A stretch of DNA of 64,000 nucleotides from Pseudoxanthomonas taiwanensis (GTDB lineage: Bacteria; Pseudomonadota; Gammaproteobacteria; Xanthomonadales; Xanthomonadaceae). This document shows, piece after piece, positions 55,025 to 64,000 of this stretch (the stretch's first letter is position 1; every line of letters begins with the position of its first letter). The DNA is taken from positions 1 through 64,000 of the forward strand of contig NZ_PDWK01000004.1 of assembly GCF_010093135.1 (NCBI RefSeq), read 5' to 3'. The notes beneath the pieces are model-generated. The model was not told the DNA's origin. It was given only the letters and a program-made list of their open reading frames with translations, and ran no database searches. The position numbers were made by a program, and so were the translations under genes.

Positions 55025-57148
55025 ATGCGCATGGCCCCGACGATCCCGGTCAGCCGCCAGGTGAGCTACTCGCTCAAGGACGGCGACAGCTTCCTGGTCT
55101 GCGACGCCCTCGGCGACATCCACGGCGGGGGCGAGGCCGACGGCCTGTTCCACGACGGCACGCGGGTGCTCTCGCGCCTGCGGCTGTCGCTGGACGGGAC
55201 CACGCCGGCCCTGCTCAGCGCGGCCATCGCCCAGGACAAGGTGGTGTTCAGCGCGCACCTGACCAACCGCCCGCTGCCGCCGATCGGCGACAGCCCCTCG
55301 GCGCAGGGCGTGATCCACATCGAGCGTTCGCGCTTCCTGTGGGAGGGCCGCCTGCACGAGCGCATCGTCTGCACCAACTACGCGCGCGCGCCGGTGTTCC
55401 TGCCGCTGGTCCTGGAGTTCGGCGCCGATTTCCGCGACATGTTCGAGGTGCGCGGCATGGAGCGCCCGCGCCGCGGCAGCTACCCCCAGGCCGAGACCGC
55501 CGGCGACCGGGTGGTGCTGCGCTACGACGGCCTGGACGGCGTGGCGCGGCGCACCGTGGTGGCCTTCTCCACCGTGCCGACCCGCCTGGACGGCGCCACC
55601 GCGCGCTTCGAGCGCTGGCTGGCGCCACGCGAGGCCTTCGCCCTGTACCTGGAGATCGGCGCCGACGTGGCCTGCCCGGGCGGGGAGCGGCACCGCCGCG
55701 CCATGGTCCAGGCGCGGCGGGCCTTGCGCGCGCGCCGGCGTTCGGGCGCGCGCCTGCGCGGCGGCGGCCTGCTGTTCGACGCCTGGGTGGAGCGCTCGCG
55801 CACCGACATCGCCCTGCTGGCCAGCGACCTGCCCTCCGGCCGCTACCCGTACGCGGGCATCCCGTGGTTCTCCACGCCGTTCGGCCGCGACGCGATCATC
55901 ACCGCGCTGCAGACCCTGTGGCTGGACCCGGGCCTGGCCCGCGGCGTGCTGGCCTACCTGGCCGAGCGCCAGGCCGAGGAGACCTCCAGCTTCCGCGACT
56001 CGGCCCCGGGCAAGATCCTGCACGAGACCCGCAAGGGCGAGATGGCGGCCCTGGGCGAGGTGCCGTTCGGCCTGTACTACGGCGGTGTGGACACCACGCC
56101 GCTGTTCGTGGTGCTGGCCGGGCGACATTTCCGCCGCACCGGCGACCGCGCCTTCCTCGACGCGCTGTGGCCGGCGCTGGAGCGCGCCACCGGCTGGATC
56201 GAGCGCAGCTGCGACGCCGATCCGGACGGGCTGCTGGCCTACGCGCGCGGGCAGGAAAGCGGCCTGGCCAACCAGGGCTGGAAGGACAGCGACGACTCGG
56301 TGTTCCACGAGGACGGCACCCTGGCGGAAGGGCCGATCGCGCTGGTGGAGGTGCAGGGCTACGCCTTCGAGGCCTTCCACGCCATGGCGGAACTGGCGCG
56401 GGCGCGCGGCGACGCCGGCGCGGCCGCGCGCTGGCACGCCCGGGCCCTGCGTCTGCGACAGACCGTGGAGGCGCGCTTCTGGGACGAGGCGCTGGACTTC
56501 TACGCCCTGGCGCGCGACGGCGCCGGGCGCATGTGCCGGGTGCTGGCCTCCAACCCCGGGCACCTGCTGTTCGTCGGCCTGCCGGCGCCGGAACGGGCGG
56601 CACGGGTGATTGCGCAGCTGGGCCAGCCGCGCTTCGACAACGGCTGGGGCATCCGCACCGTGGCCGCCGACCAGCCGCGCTACAACCCGATGTCCTACCA
56701 CAACGGGTCGGTGTGGCCGCACGACGTGGCCCTGTGCGCGGCCGGCATGGCCCGCTACGGCGCGCGCCGCCAGGCCACGCGCCTGCTCGGCGAGGTGTTC
56801 GAGGCGGCCACCCACTTCGGCATGCGCCTGCCGGAGCTGTTCTGCGGCTTCCCGCGCGGCGCGGGCGAGCCGCCGATCGCCTACCCGGTGGCGTGCCTGC
56901 CCCAGGCCTGGTCGGCCGGTTCGGTGTTCATGCTGCTGCAGGCCTGCCTGGGCCTGGAGATCGACGCCTGCCGCGGCGAGGTGGAGATCGTCCAGCCGCA
57001 GCTGCCGCCGGGCGTGGACCGGTTGTTCGTGGAGCGGCTGGACGTGGGCGGGGCGCGCGTGGACCTGATGTTCGAGCGCGTGGGCGATCGGGTGCTGGCC
57101 GCGCGCGCCGGCGGCGCGGAGGACGTACGGGTGACCGTGCGCCACTGA
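55025..57148 (+). CDS. Amylo-alpha-1,6-glucosidase / glycogen-debranching-like glycosidase
   Basis: A 707-residue cytosolic enzyme with an N-terminal beta-sandwich domain (about 10-215: LKDGDSFLVCDALGDIHG, GLFHDGTRVLSRLRLSLDG) and a C-terminal (alpha/alpha)6 barrel (about 245-690). The barrel carries AGIPWFSTPFGRDAIITALQ, NQGWKDSDDSVFHEDG, and YHNGSVWPHDVALCAAGMARYG, all typical of the bacterial debranching/GH63-trehalase-like group. Probable catalytic acids lie in FGRDAI and the GWKDSDD block. It likely trims alpha-glucosides made or used with the preceding glycosyltransferase. A strong hairpin ends the pair. Confidence 0.9.
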   Translation: MRMAPTIPVSRQVSYSLKDGDSFLVCDALGDIHGGGEADGLFHDGTRVLSRLRLSLDGTTPALLSAAIAQDKVVFSAHLTNRPLPPIGDSPSAQGVIHIERSRFLWEGRLHERIVCTNYARAPVFLPLVLEFGADFRDMFEVRGMERPRRGSYPQAETAGDRVVLRYDGLDGVARRTVVAFSTVPTRLDGATARFERWLAPREAFALYLEIGADVACPGGERHRRAMVQARRALRARRRSGARLRGGGLLFDAWVERSRTDIALLASDLPSGRYPYAGIPWFSTPFGRDAIITALQTLWLDPGLARGVLAYLAERQAEETSSFRDSAPGKILHETRKGEMAALGEVPFGLYYGGVDTTPLFVVLAGRHFRRTGDRAFLDALWPALERATGWIERSCDADPDGLLAYARGQESGLANQGWKDSDDSVFHEDGTLAEGPIALVEVQGYAFEAFHAMAELARARGDAGAAARWHARALRLRQTVEARFWDEALDFYALARDGAGRMCRVLASNPGHLLFVGLPAPERAARVIAQLGQPRFDNGWGIRTVAADQPRYNPMSYHNGSVWPHDVALCAAGMARYGARRQATRLLGEVFEAATHFGMRLPELFCGFPRGAGEPPIAYPVACLPQAWSAGSVFMLLQACLGLEIDACRGEVEIVQPQLPPGVDRLFVERLDVGGARVDLMFERVGDRVLAARAGGAEDVRVTVRH

Positions 57149-57177
57149 GGCGCTCCGCCCCGGGTGCCGGAAAAGGC

Positions 57178-57201
57178 GACGGGCCGCTTGCGCGGCCCGT
57201 C
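57178..57201. terminator. Hairpin between the debranching enzyme and metK
   Basis: GACGGGCCGC-TTGC-GCGGCCCGTC, a perfect 10-bp stem between two convergent genes; a bidirectional terminator. Confidence 0.65.
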
Positions 57202-57236
57202 CTCGTGTCCGTGGCGCGGCCGGCGGGCCGCGGCGG

Positions 57237-58454
57237 TCACTTCAGCCTGGCATCGGCGCGCAGCGCCTCGGCCTTGTCCGTCTTCTCCCAGGAGAAGGCG
57301 GTGGCGGTGCGCTTCTTGCCCGCGCCGTCGGTGTAGGTCACCTCGTACGGCTTGCGGCCGAAGTGGCCGTAGGCCGCGGTCGGCTGGTAGATCGGATGCA
57401 CCAGGTCCAGCATCCTGATGATGCCGTACGGGCGCAGGTCGAAGTGCTTGCGGATCAGCTTCTCGATCTGCGCGTCCGGGATGCGGCCGGTGCCGAAGGT
57501 GGTCACCGAGATCGAGGTCGGCTCGGCCACGCCGATGGCGTAGGAGACCTGCACCTCGCACTTGTCGGCCAGGCCGGCGGCGACCACGTTCTTGGCCACG
57601 TAGCGGGCGGCGTAGGCGGCCGAGCGGTCGACCTTCGACGGATCCTTGCCCGAGAACGCGCCGCCGCCGTGGCGGGCCATGCCGCCGTAGGTGTCGACGA
57701 TGATCTTGCGGCCGGTCAGGCCGCAGTCGCCCACCGGGCCGCCGATGACGAAGATGCCGGTCGGGTTGATGTGCAGCTTCTTCTTCGGCAGCGCGTCCAG
57801 CCACTTCTTCGGCAGCACCGGCTTGAGGATGTGCTCGTACACGCCCTCGACGATGTCCTTGTGCCTGATGCCCGGGTCGTGCTGGGTGGACAGCACCACC
57901 GCGTCCAGGCCCACGACCTTGTTGCCCTCGTAGCGCAGGGTCACCTGGCTCTTGGCATCCGGGCGCAGCCACGGCAGCGGCGAGTTCTTCTTCTTGCGGA
58001 CCTTGGCCTGCTGCTCGACCAGGCGATGGCTGTAGTAGATCGGCGCGGGCATGTACTCCGGCGCCTCGGTGCAGGCGAAGCCGAACATCAGGCCCTGGTC
58101 GCCGGCGCCCTGCTCCTCGGGCTTCTTGCGGTCCACGCCGGCGGCGATGTCCGGCGACTGCTTGCCCAGCATGTTGATGATGGCGCAGGTGTGGCCGTCG
58201 AAGCCGACGTCGGAGTTGTTGTAGCCGATCTGGTTGATGATGCGGCGGGCCAGCTCCTCGATGTCCACCCACGCGGTGGTGGTCACTTCGCCGGCGACGA
58301 TGGCCGCACCGGTCTTCACCAGGGTCTCGCACGCCACCCGCGCGCGCGGGTCCTGCGCCAGGATGGCGTCCAGCACGGCGTCGGAGATCTGGTCGGCGAT
58401 CTTGTCCGGATGGCCTTCGGACACCGACTCGGAGGTGAAGAGATAGCTGGACAT
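57237..58454 (-). CDS. metK: S-adenosylmethionine synthetase
   Basis: Makes SAM from methionine and ATP. The 405-residue protein has the signature [32 protein letters not shown], the P-loop-like [19 protein letters not shown], and [23 protein letters not shown] 58454 gives the standard [11 protein letters not shown] start; the longer frame upstream is non-coding. A TATCAT sequence on this strand (complement of 58495-58500) may be its -10 box. With metF and ahcY it is the third methionine-cycle gene in the window. No SAM riboswitch was seen in the short leader. Confidence 0.98.
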   Translation of the reverse strand: MSSYLFTSESVSEGHPDKIADQISDAVLDAILAQDPRARVACETLVKTGAAIVAGEVTTTAWVDIEELARRIINQIGYNNSDVGFDGHTCAIINMLGKQSPDIAAGVDRKKPEEQGAGDQGLMFGFACTEAPEYMPAPIYYSHRLVEQQAKVRKKKNSPLPWLRPDAKSQVTLRYEGNKVVGLDAVVLSTQHDPGIRHKDIVEGVYEHILKPVLPKKWLDALPKKKLHINPTGIFVIGGPVGDCGLTGRKIIVDTYGGMARHGGGAFSGKDPSKVDRSAAYAARYVAKNVVAAGLADKCEVQVSYAIGVAEPTSISVTTFGTGRIPDAQIEKLIRKHFDLRPYGIIRMLDLVHPIYQPTAAYGHFGRKPYEVTYTDGAGKKRTATAFSWEKTDKAEALRADARLK

Positions 58455-58582
58455 CGGGCTATATCCCTGTATTCGGATGAAAAGATGGGCGCGCATGATA
58501 CACGGGTACGGCCCGGCGTGCATGAAGGGAAAGCGCACGCGCGCCGTGCCGGCGCCGGCCGGCGCGCTGCTAGCATCGGCGC

Positions 58583-59638
58583 ATGGATTCGCTGACCCAG
58601 ATCGTGCTCGGCGGCGCGGTGGCCGCGGCCGTCGCGCCCGCCCGCCACCGCCGCGCCGCGCTGCTGGCCGGCGCCGCCCTCGGCACCCTGCCGGACCTGG
58701 ATTCGCTGCCGCTGCTGCTGCTGACCGACGACCCGGTGGCGCGGATGACCCTGCACCGCAGCTTCAGCCACTCGCTGTTCGTGCTGCCGGCGGTGGGCTG
58801 GCTGCTGTGGTGGCTGTTCCGGCGGTACGGGCGCGGGCGGGTGGCACAGGCGCCGGCACGCTGGTTCTGGGCCATCCAGCTGGCCCTGGTGACGCACCCG
58901 CTGCTGGACGCGTTCACGGTCTACGGCACCCAGCTGTGGTGGCCGCTCCCGGTGCGGCCGGTGATGTGGTCCAGCGTGTTCATCATCGACCCGCTGTACA
59001 CGGTGTGGCTGCTGGCCGCCTGCGTGGTGGCATGGTGGGCGCCGGAGCGGCCGCTCGCGCAGCGCGCGCTGCTGGCAGGACTGGTGCTCAGCAGCGCCTA
59101 CCTGGGCTGGTCGCTGCTGGCCAAGGCCATGGTCGAGCGCGAGGCGGACCGGTCGCTGGCGGCACTCGGCCTGCGGGATGCGCCGCGGTTCTCGGTGCCA
59201 ATGCCGTTCAACACGCTGCTGTGGCGGGTGGTGGCGATGACGCCCTGCGGCTTCGTCGAGGGCGAGTACTCGCTGGTGGCCGACCGTGGGCCGATCGCGT
59301 TCGGCGGGTATCCGTCCGATGCCCGGGCGCTGGCCGAGGCGGCGGACGTCCCGGCGGTGCGGCGCCTGGCCTGGTTCAACCACGGCTTCATGAAGGCGCG
59401 CGAGCGCGACGGCCGCCTGGAGCTGTCCGATCTGCGCATGGGCGCCGAGCCGGACTACAGCTTCGTGTTCGCCGTGGCCGAACGCGGCGTCGACGGCCGC
59501 TGGCAGCCGCTGCGGCCGCCGCGGCAGCTGCGCCTGCCGTGGCAGGCGCGCCGGCGCCTGGCGGCGATGTGGCACCGCATCTGGCACGAACCGGTGCCGG
59601 CCGGCGCGCCGGCGGAGCGGGCAGCGAAGGCGGAATAG
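58583..59638 (+). CDS. YdjM-like membrane metal-dependent hydrolase
   Basis: A 351-residue protein of the DUF457/YdjM group of inner-membrane proteins. Conserved blocks are [33 protein letters not shown] (Asp pair), [16 protein letters not shown] (His pair), and [20 protein letters not shown]. The His/Asp set is thought to bind metal. Four to five hydrophobic helices lie in the first 180 residues; the second half is soluble. The cellular role is not established. The gene is divergent from metK and convergent with the kinase gene. Confidence 0.87.
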   Translation: MDSLTQIVLGGAVAAAVAPARHRRAALLAGAALGTLPDLDSLPLLLLTDDPVARMTLHRSFSHSLFVLPAVGWLLWWLFRRYGRGRVAQAPARWFWAIQLALVTHPLLDAFTVYGTQLWWPLPVRPVMWSSVFIIDPLYTVWLLAACVVAWWAPERPLAQRALLAGLVLSSAYLGWSLLAKAMVEREADRSLAALGLRDAPRFSVPMPFNTLLWRVVAMTPCGFVEGEYSLVADRGPIAFGGYPSDARALAEAADVPAVRRLAWFNHGFMKARERDGRLELSDLRMGAEPDYSFVFAVAERGVDGRWQPLRPPRQLRLPWQARRRLAAMWHRIWHEPVPAGAPAERAAKAE

Positions 59639-59639
59639 G

Positions 59640-62600
59640 CCACAGGCGTCCCCGCGCCACCGCCATGCGTGGAACGGGCCGGCGCAGTCCGCCGCGTCCC
59701 CGCGCTCCGGCACGCGCTCCAGTTCGAGCGTGGCGGCGTAGATCATCGGCCCGCTGGCGAAGTACTCCGAGGCCGCGAAGGCGATGCCGGCGACCTCGCG
59801 CTCCGGGTGCGGATTGGCCAGCCGTGGCGCGTACAGGCCCAGCAGCATGCCGTCCGGCGTCCTGTGCATCCAGGCGATGCGCGCGTCCGTGGCCGCGTCC
59901 GGCTCGTCGTCCGGCAGCCACAGGTCACGGCCGACGTGGAGTGGCACGCGTGCCTGGCCGCCGTCGGCATAGTGCAGCACCAGGAAGGCGTAGGGTGCGT
60001 CCGGATGGCCCGGCAGCCGGCAGCAGCCGGTCAGCAGCAGGTGCACGGCGGCAAAGCGCGGCCGCGGCGGCGGCAGCAGCACCGACGAAGCAGGAATGCC
60101 GGTGGCCGCGGCGGGGGCCTGGTCCATGCTCAGGAACACCACGCCGCCGATGTCGAAGTCGACGCCGAGCAGGCGCGGGCGCCCGGCCGGCACCGCGGCG
60201 ACCCCGGCGGCGGGCAGGCGCCCCGGCTCCAGCGGACGGGTGTGGGCCGGGCCCAGGTCCAGCGGCACCAGGCCCGCCGCGGCCGGTGGCGGGGGCCCCG
60301 CCGCGGCGGTGGGCGGGGCCGTGGCGGCGGCGACCGGCGGCGGTCCGGGATCGGCCGCACGCAGGCGTGCCCGCTCCGCCGCGGGCAGGGGCGCGGCGAT
60401 GCCCGCCGGGCCGTCGTCCGTGGGTGTGGCGGCCAGGTCCGCATCGTCGTCCTCCGCCGCGTCCGGCAGTGGCCACCACCCCCAGCGGCCCTGCGCCGTG
60501 CGCGCCAGCAGCGCGCCGCCGTCGCGGGCGAAGGCCAGCTGCACCACGTGGTCGCCCAGCGGCAGCGGCGGCGCCGGCAGCACCGCGGCCCACTCGCCGC
60601 TGGCGCGGTCGCCGACCAGCACCTCGCCGCCGGCGGCGACGGCCAGCCAGCGCCCGTCGCCACTGGCCGCATGCACCGGCGGCACGGTGGCGGCCGGGAA
60701 CGGCAGGCGCAGGTCGTGCCCGGCATCGGACCAGTACACGCCGCCGGAATACTGGGCGTGGAGCAGCAGGCCGGGGCTGCCGGCGGCGTCCAACAGCCGC
60801 GAGCGGAAGCCCGGCTCCAGCCGGCGCTCGCGCAGGACGCGCCCGCTGGCGGCATCCATCTCCACCAGCCGGGGCGCCTCCGGCTCCTCCATGGAGTCGA
60901 TGGAAACGGTGACCGTGTGGCCGTCGTCGGCGACCCAGGCGTCGTCGATGGCCAGCAGCGCGCCGGCCGGCGCCTGCGCGAACGGGCGCAGCAGCGTGCC
61001 GAGCGGTTGCAGCGTGGCGGCATCGCGCACCTGCAGCGCATCGGCCTGCCAGTGCACCAGCCGCCGCCCGTCGCGGCTGAAGCGCACGCCGGCAGCGGGC
61101 CGGGCAGCGCCACGCCGTGCGCCAGGACGCGGCCGCCGCGCAGGTCGAACACCGAGGCGATGGCGACGTGGCGCCCGTCGCGGCGCTGCAGTGTGGTGGC
61201 CAGCAGGTGCGCCGAGTCCGGCGACAGTCGCACCTGCAATGGCGTGCCGTCGAGCGGCCACGGCGGATACAGCAGACGGCCGGTGCGCCAGTCGAAGGCG
61301 TGCAGCTCGCGGCCGCTGGCGGTCACCAGCACCCGGCCGTCGGGCGTGAACGCGGCGTAGGACACCGGCTGCGGATGCACCAGCGGCGGGCCGGCTTCGC
61401 GGCCGTCGCGGACCGCGATCACGCGCGCCACGTGGCCGTCCACCACGGCCACGTGGTGGCCGTCGAAATGCAGCTCCTCCGCCGCCAGCGGCGGCGCGCG
61501 TCCTGCCGGCATGCCCGGCCCGCTCCAGCGCCACAGGTGCAGCCTGCCGTCGCGGGCGATGCTGGCGAACAGGCCGGTGCCGGGCGCATAGGCGGCGGCG
61601 TTGCGGGGCAGCGCCCGGCCCAGGGCCAGCTGCGCCACCGCCGGCCGCGCGGCGGCGATGCGTTCGCGCAGGTCGGCGTCGGGCGCGTCGGGCAGCCGCC
61701 AGAGCAGGCCGTCGTGCGGGGCGAAGGCGGCCACGGTGCCGTCGCCGGCATCGGCCTGCAGGCGCGTGGCGGCGATGGCGCGTGGCGCGGGCAGCACGCC
61801 GCCGGTGCCGCCGGCCGCGTCCCACACGTAGACATGGCCGCCGGCGGCGGCCAGCAGCCAGCGCCCGTCGCGGCTGAAGGCCAGCACCTCGACGGCGGCC
61901 GACGGCGCCGGCCTCACCTGGCGCATGCGCAGGCTGGCGGTGTCCAGCAGGCGCACGCTGCCGTCGGCATGGCCCAGCGCCAGCAGCGCGCCACCGGGCT
62001 GCGCCGCCCAGCGGGTCGGCGCCTCGGCCGGGGCGAAGGCATGCATCAGGCGCGGGCCGAGGCTGGTGGCGTCCAGCAGCTCCAGGCGGCGCTCGTAGCA
62101 GCGGGCGATGAAGCGTGCGCTGTCGCCCAGGATCCAGCTGCCGCCGATGGCGGACATGCGCCGTGCCGGCGTGCGTGCCCGCCAGCCGTCCACCGCGAAC
62201 AGGCGTGCATCACCCTGGCGGTTGCGCAGCACCGCGTGGCGGTCGCTGGCGTCGAAGGTGGCGTCGAGCAGGTCGGGGAACACCTCCTCCGGCGGCAGCA
62301 GCAGGCGGCCGTCGGCGGTGGCGTACAGGCGCACGTCCTCGTCCATGTCGATCACCGCCACGCGCGTGCCGGCCGCGTCCCGGTCCAGGGCACGGCCGAC
62401 GCCGCCGGTGGCGACCACGTCCACCAGCCGCGCGCCGCCCCGGCGCAGCGTGCCCAGGCGCATGCGTTCCAGCGCCACGCCGGCGGCGTCGCCGTGCGCC
62501 AGGCGTTCGCGCAGGTTACCGGCCAGCAGGGGCAGGGCGTCGGCATGGCGGCCCTCGACGACCAGACGCCAGGCCGCGTCGCCGCGCGGCGCCAGGTCTT

Positions 62601-63718
62601 CCCGCGCGCGGCGGCCGCGCCCGCCTCCGCCCGCTCCCACTGCACCAGCGCCGTGCCAGGCCGACCACCAGCGCCAGCACCGCGGCCAGGATCGCGCCGC
62701 CCAGCTTCGGTTCGCGCCGGATCCAGCGGCCCAGGCGCTGGACGGCGTTGAGCGGGCGCACGCTGACCTCGCGCCCCTCGAGGAAGCGCCCCAGGTCCTC
62801 GGCCAGCGCATGCGCGTCCGGATAGCGCTCGGCCGGCGCGCGCGCCAGGCAGCGCATGCAGATCGCCTCCAGATCGAGCGGCAGGTCGGGACGATAGCGG
62901 CGTGGCCGGCGCAGGCGCCCGTGGCGCAGCAGGGCCAGGGTGCGGGCCGGCGTAGGCGCGTGGAAGGGCGGTTCGCCGGTCAGCAGCTCGTACAGGATCG
63001 CGCCCAGCCCGTAGATGTCGGTGGCCACGCCGATGCCGTCCGGCCCCGGGTCGAGCTGTTCGGGCGCCATGTAGCTGGGCGTGCCGGAGACCTCGTCCGG
63101 ATCGACGGCGCGCCCGCCCTCCACGTGCCGGGCCAGGCCGAAGTCGGCGACCTGCGGCTCCCCGTTCTCGCCGATCAGCACGTTGCCCGGCTTCAGGTCC
63201 AGGTGCAGCACGCCCAGGCGGTGCGCGTAGTGCAGTGCCTCGGCGACGGTACGCCCCAGGCGCGCGGCCTGGCGCGGCGCCATCGGGCCGTCGACTGCCA
63301 GCCGCCGGGCCAGGCTCGGCCCGCGCACCAGCGCCATCGCGTAGTACTCGATCCCGTCGTGGCTGCCGAACCCGTGGATCGCGACGATGTTGGGATGCTG
63401 CAGGCGCGCGGCCGAGCGCGCCTCACGGCGGAAGCGCGCGGCCGCCTCGTCCTGCGTCCACGGCGCGGACGAGAGCAGCTTGATGGCCACCTCGCGGTCC
63501 AGGCTGCGCTGCCAGGCACGGTACACCACGCCCATGCCGCCGGCGCCGAGCCGCTCGCGCAGTTCGTAGTCGCCGAAGTCGCGCTGCTGCGGGTCGGACA
63601 GGTCCAGTTCCAGCGCCTCGGGCGGCAGGAAGGCCGGATGGATCGCGCCGGCCGCGGCAGCCGGGCCGGGTGGCCGCGCCGCGCAGGCGGCAGGGTCGCC
63701 TCCGCTGCCCGTGTTCAT
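59640..63718 (-). pseudogene. Ser/Thr protein kinase with propeller-like C-terminal region, frameshifted
   Basis: Reading leftward from ATG 63718: a Pro/Ala-rich tail, then a Hanks-type kinase domain (about 50-310) with GAGGMGVVYRA, VAIKLL, the catalytic loop HLDLKPGNVL, DFGLARH, and GTPSYMAPEQ. A hydrophobic helix follows near 350 (ILAAVLALVVGL). A long WD40/YVTN-like beta-repeat region of nearly 1000 residues comes last, with repeated F/L-S-x-D-G-R/x-x-L/V-x-x-A/S phrases (e.g. FSRDGRWLLAAAGGHVYVWD, FTPDGRVLVTASG). Frame changes occur near 62650-62665, 62592-62608 and 61089-61112. Each is explained by one missing G/C, and homology continues across them. The 3' end is unclear, because the last frame runs without stop into the antisense of the neighbouring gene. 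Could be decayed, or a sequencing artefact. Confidence 0.7.
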
Positions 63719-63788
63719 GGCATCGTGCCCGTCGCTGTCCCGCGGCCCACGGCCGCCACGCAAAGACTGCACCGCCGCCGTCCGGGCC

Positions 63789-64000
63789 TCAAGCGACCGC
63801 GGCCGGACCTGGCCGGCGGGCCAGGGCCCGGCCCAGGGCCTCCACCTCGTGCTCGAGCGTGGCCGGGTCGTCCACGGTCTCCCTCAGTTCGGCGCGGACC
63901 GTCTCGCGCAGGCGGTTGCGCAGGCGGTGGATGGTGACGGCCAGGGTGTTGCGGCGCATGTCCAGGTGCGCGCACAGCGCGGCGTAATCGGCGGGGTCGG
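63789..64000 (-). CDS. RNA polymerase sigma factor, ECF-like, C-terminal part (cut by window edge)
   Basis: Only the last ~70 residues are in the window, reading leftward to the TGA at 63791-63789. They hold a region-4-type helix-turn-helix, DYAALCAHLDMRRNTLAVTI followed by HRLRNRLRETVRAELRETVD, then a Glu/Arg-rich tail. This pattern (DYA.LA..L....AV.VA.HRLR.R.RE..R.E) is typical of ECF-like sigma factors encoded next to Hanks-type kinases. The kinase gene starts 70 bp downstream on the same strand, so they may form one regulatory unit. Confidence 0.8.
   Translation of the reverse strand, partial: DPADYAALCAHLDMRRNTLAVTIHRLRNRLRETVRAELRETVDDPATLEHEVEALGRALARRPGPAAVA

Noticed and set aside
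58455-58582. SAM riboswitch before metK
   Set aside because: No recognisable SAM-I or SAM-II core; only a possible -10 box.

Overview
The window is very GC-rich, with short intergenic gaps. Its gene orders are typical of gammaproteobacteria of the Xanthomonadales (Lysobacteraceae; Lysobacter, Luteimonas or Pseudoxanthomonas-like). Lineage clues include zapA - 6S RNA - 5-formyltetrahydrofolate cyclo-ligase, thiS-thiG-trmB, a SAH riboswitch ahead of ahcY, a fused cysNC, the DUF3348/DUF802/OmpA/DUF2894 cluster and TTGCG-type -35 boxes. The genus cannot be fixed from sequence reading alone.

Layout. 1-275: right end of an IS30-family element lying inside the 5' part of a type I-F cas1 gene; the rest of any CRISPR-Cas locus would be to the left of the window. 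0.4-7.4 kb: housekeeping genes rpiA, an EVE-domain protein, 5-FCL, 6S RNA, zapA with a coiled-coil partner, a GGDEF-EAL protein, ygfB and pepP. 7.5-9.1 kb: an acetate/succinate CoA-transferase. 9.1-19.7 kb: an almost complete assimilatory sulfate reduction module (cysK, SUMT, cysB, cysHIJ, cysD, cysNC) arranged around two divergent promoter regions. 19.8-26.6 kb: an RND efflux pair, an AGCS symporter and a SpoU methyltransferase. 26.8-34.1 kb: M28 peptidase, mscL, FAH-family hydrolase, small membrane protein, Rieske protein, SLC13-type permease, trmB, thiG and thiS. 34.2-40.6 kb: GDSL autotransporter, tRNA-Gly(CCC), rimK, a secreted protein with a two-component pair, and a DUF4124-like protein. 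40.7-48.1 kb: metF, DUF3228, the four-gene putative ion-driven motor cluster, then ahcY with its SAH riboswitch. 48.2-58.5 kb: S9 peptidase, ppc, a glycosyltransferase/glycogen-debranching pair, and metK. 58.6-64 kb: a YdjM-like membrane protein, a frameshifted Ser/Thr kinase with a C-terminal propeller-like region, and the end of a sigma-factor gene.

How the genes connect. The cys genes take sulfate through APS, PAPS and sulfite to sulfide and cysteine; SUMT makes the siroheme precursor for CysI. metF, ahcY and metK are three steps of the methionine/SAM cycle. The most intriguing set is DUF3348-DUF802-OmpA-DUF2894. The DUF802 protein has MotA/ExbB-like membrane segments and a coiled-coil tail of about 540 residues, and its partner looks like MotB/ZorB. 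The set resembles a flagellar-stator or Zorya-type motor without a known function. The other notable points are the interrupted cas1 and the kinase gene that carries three separate signs of single-base deletion.
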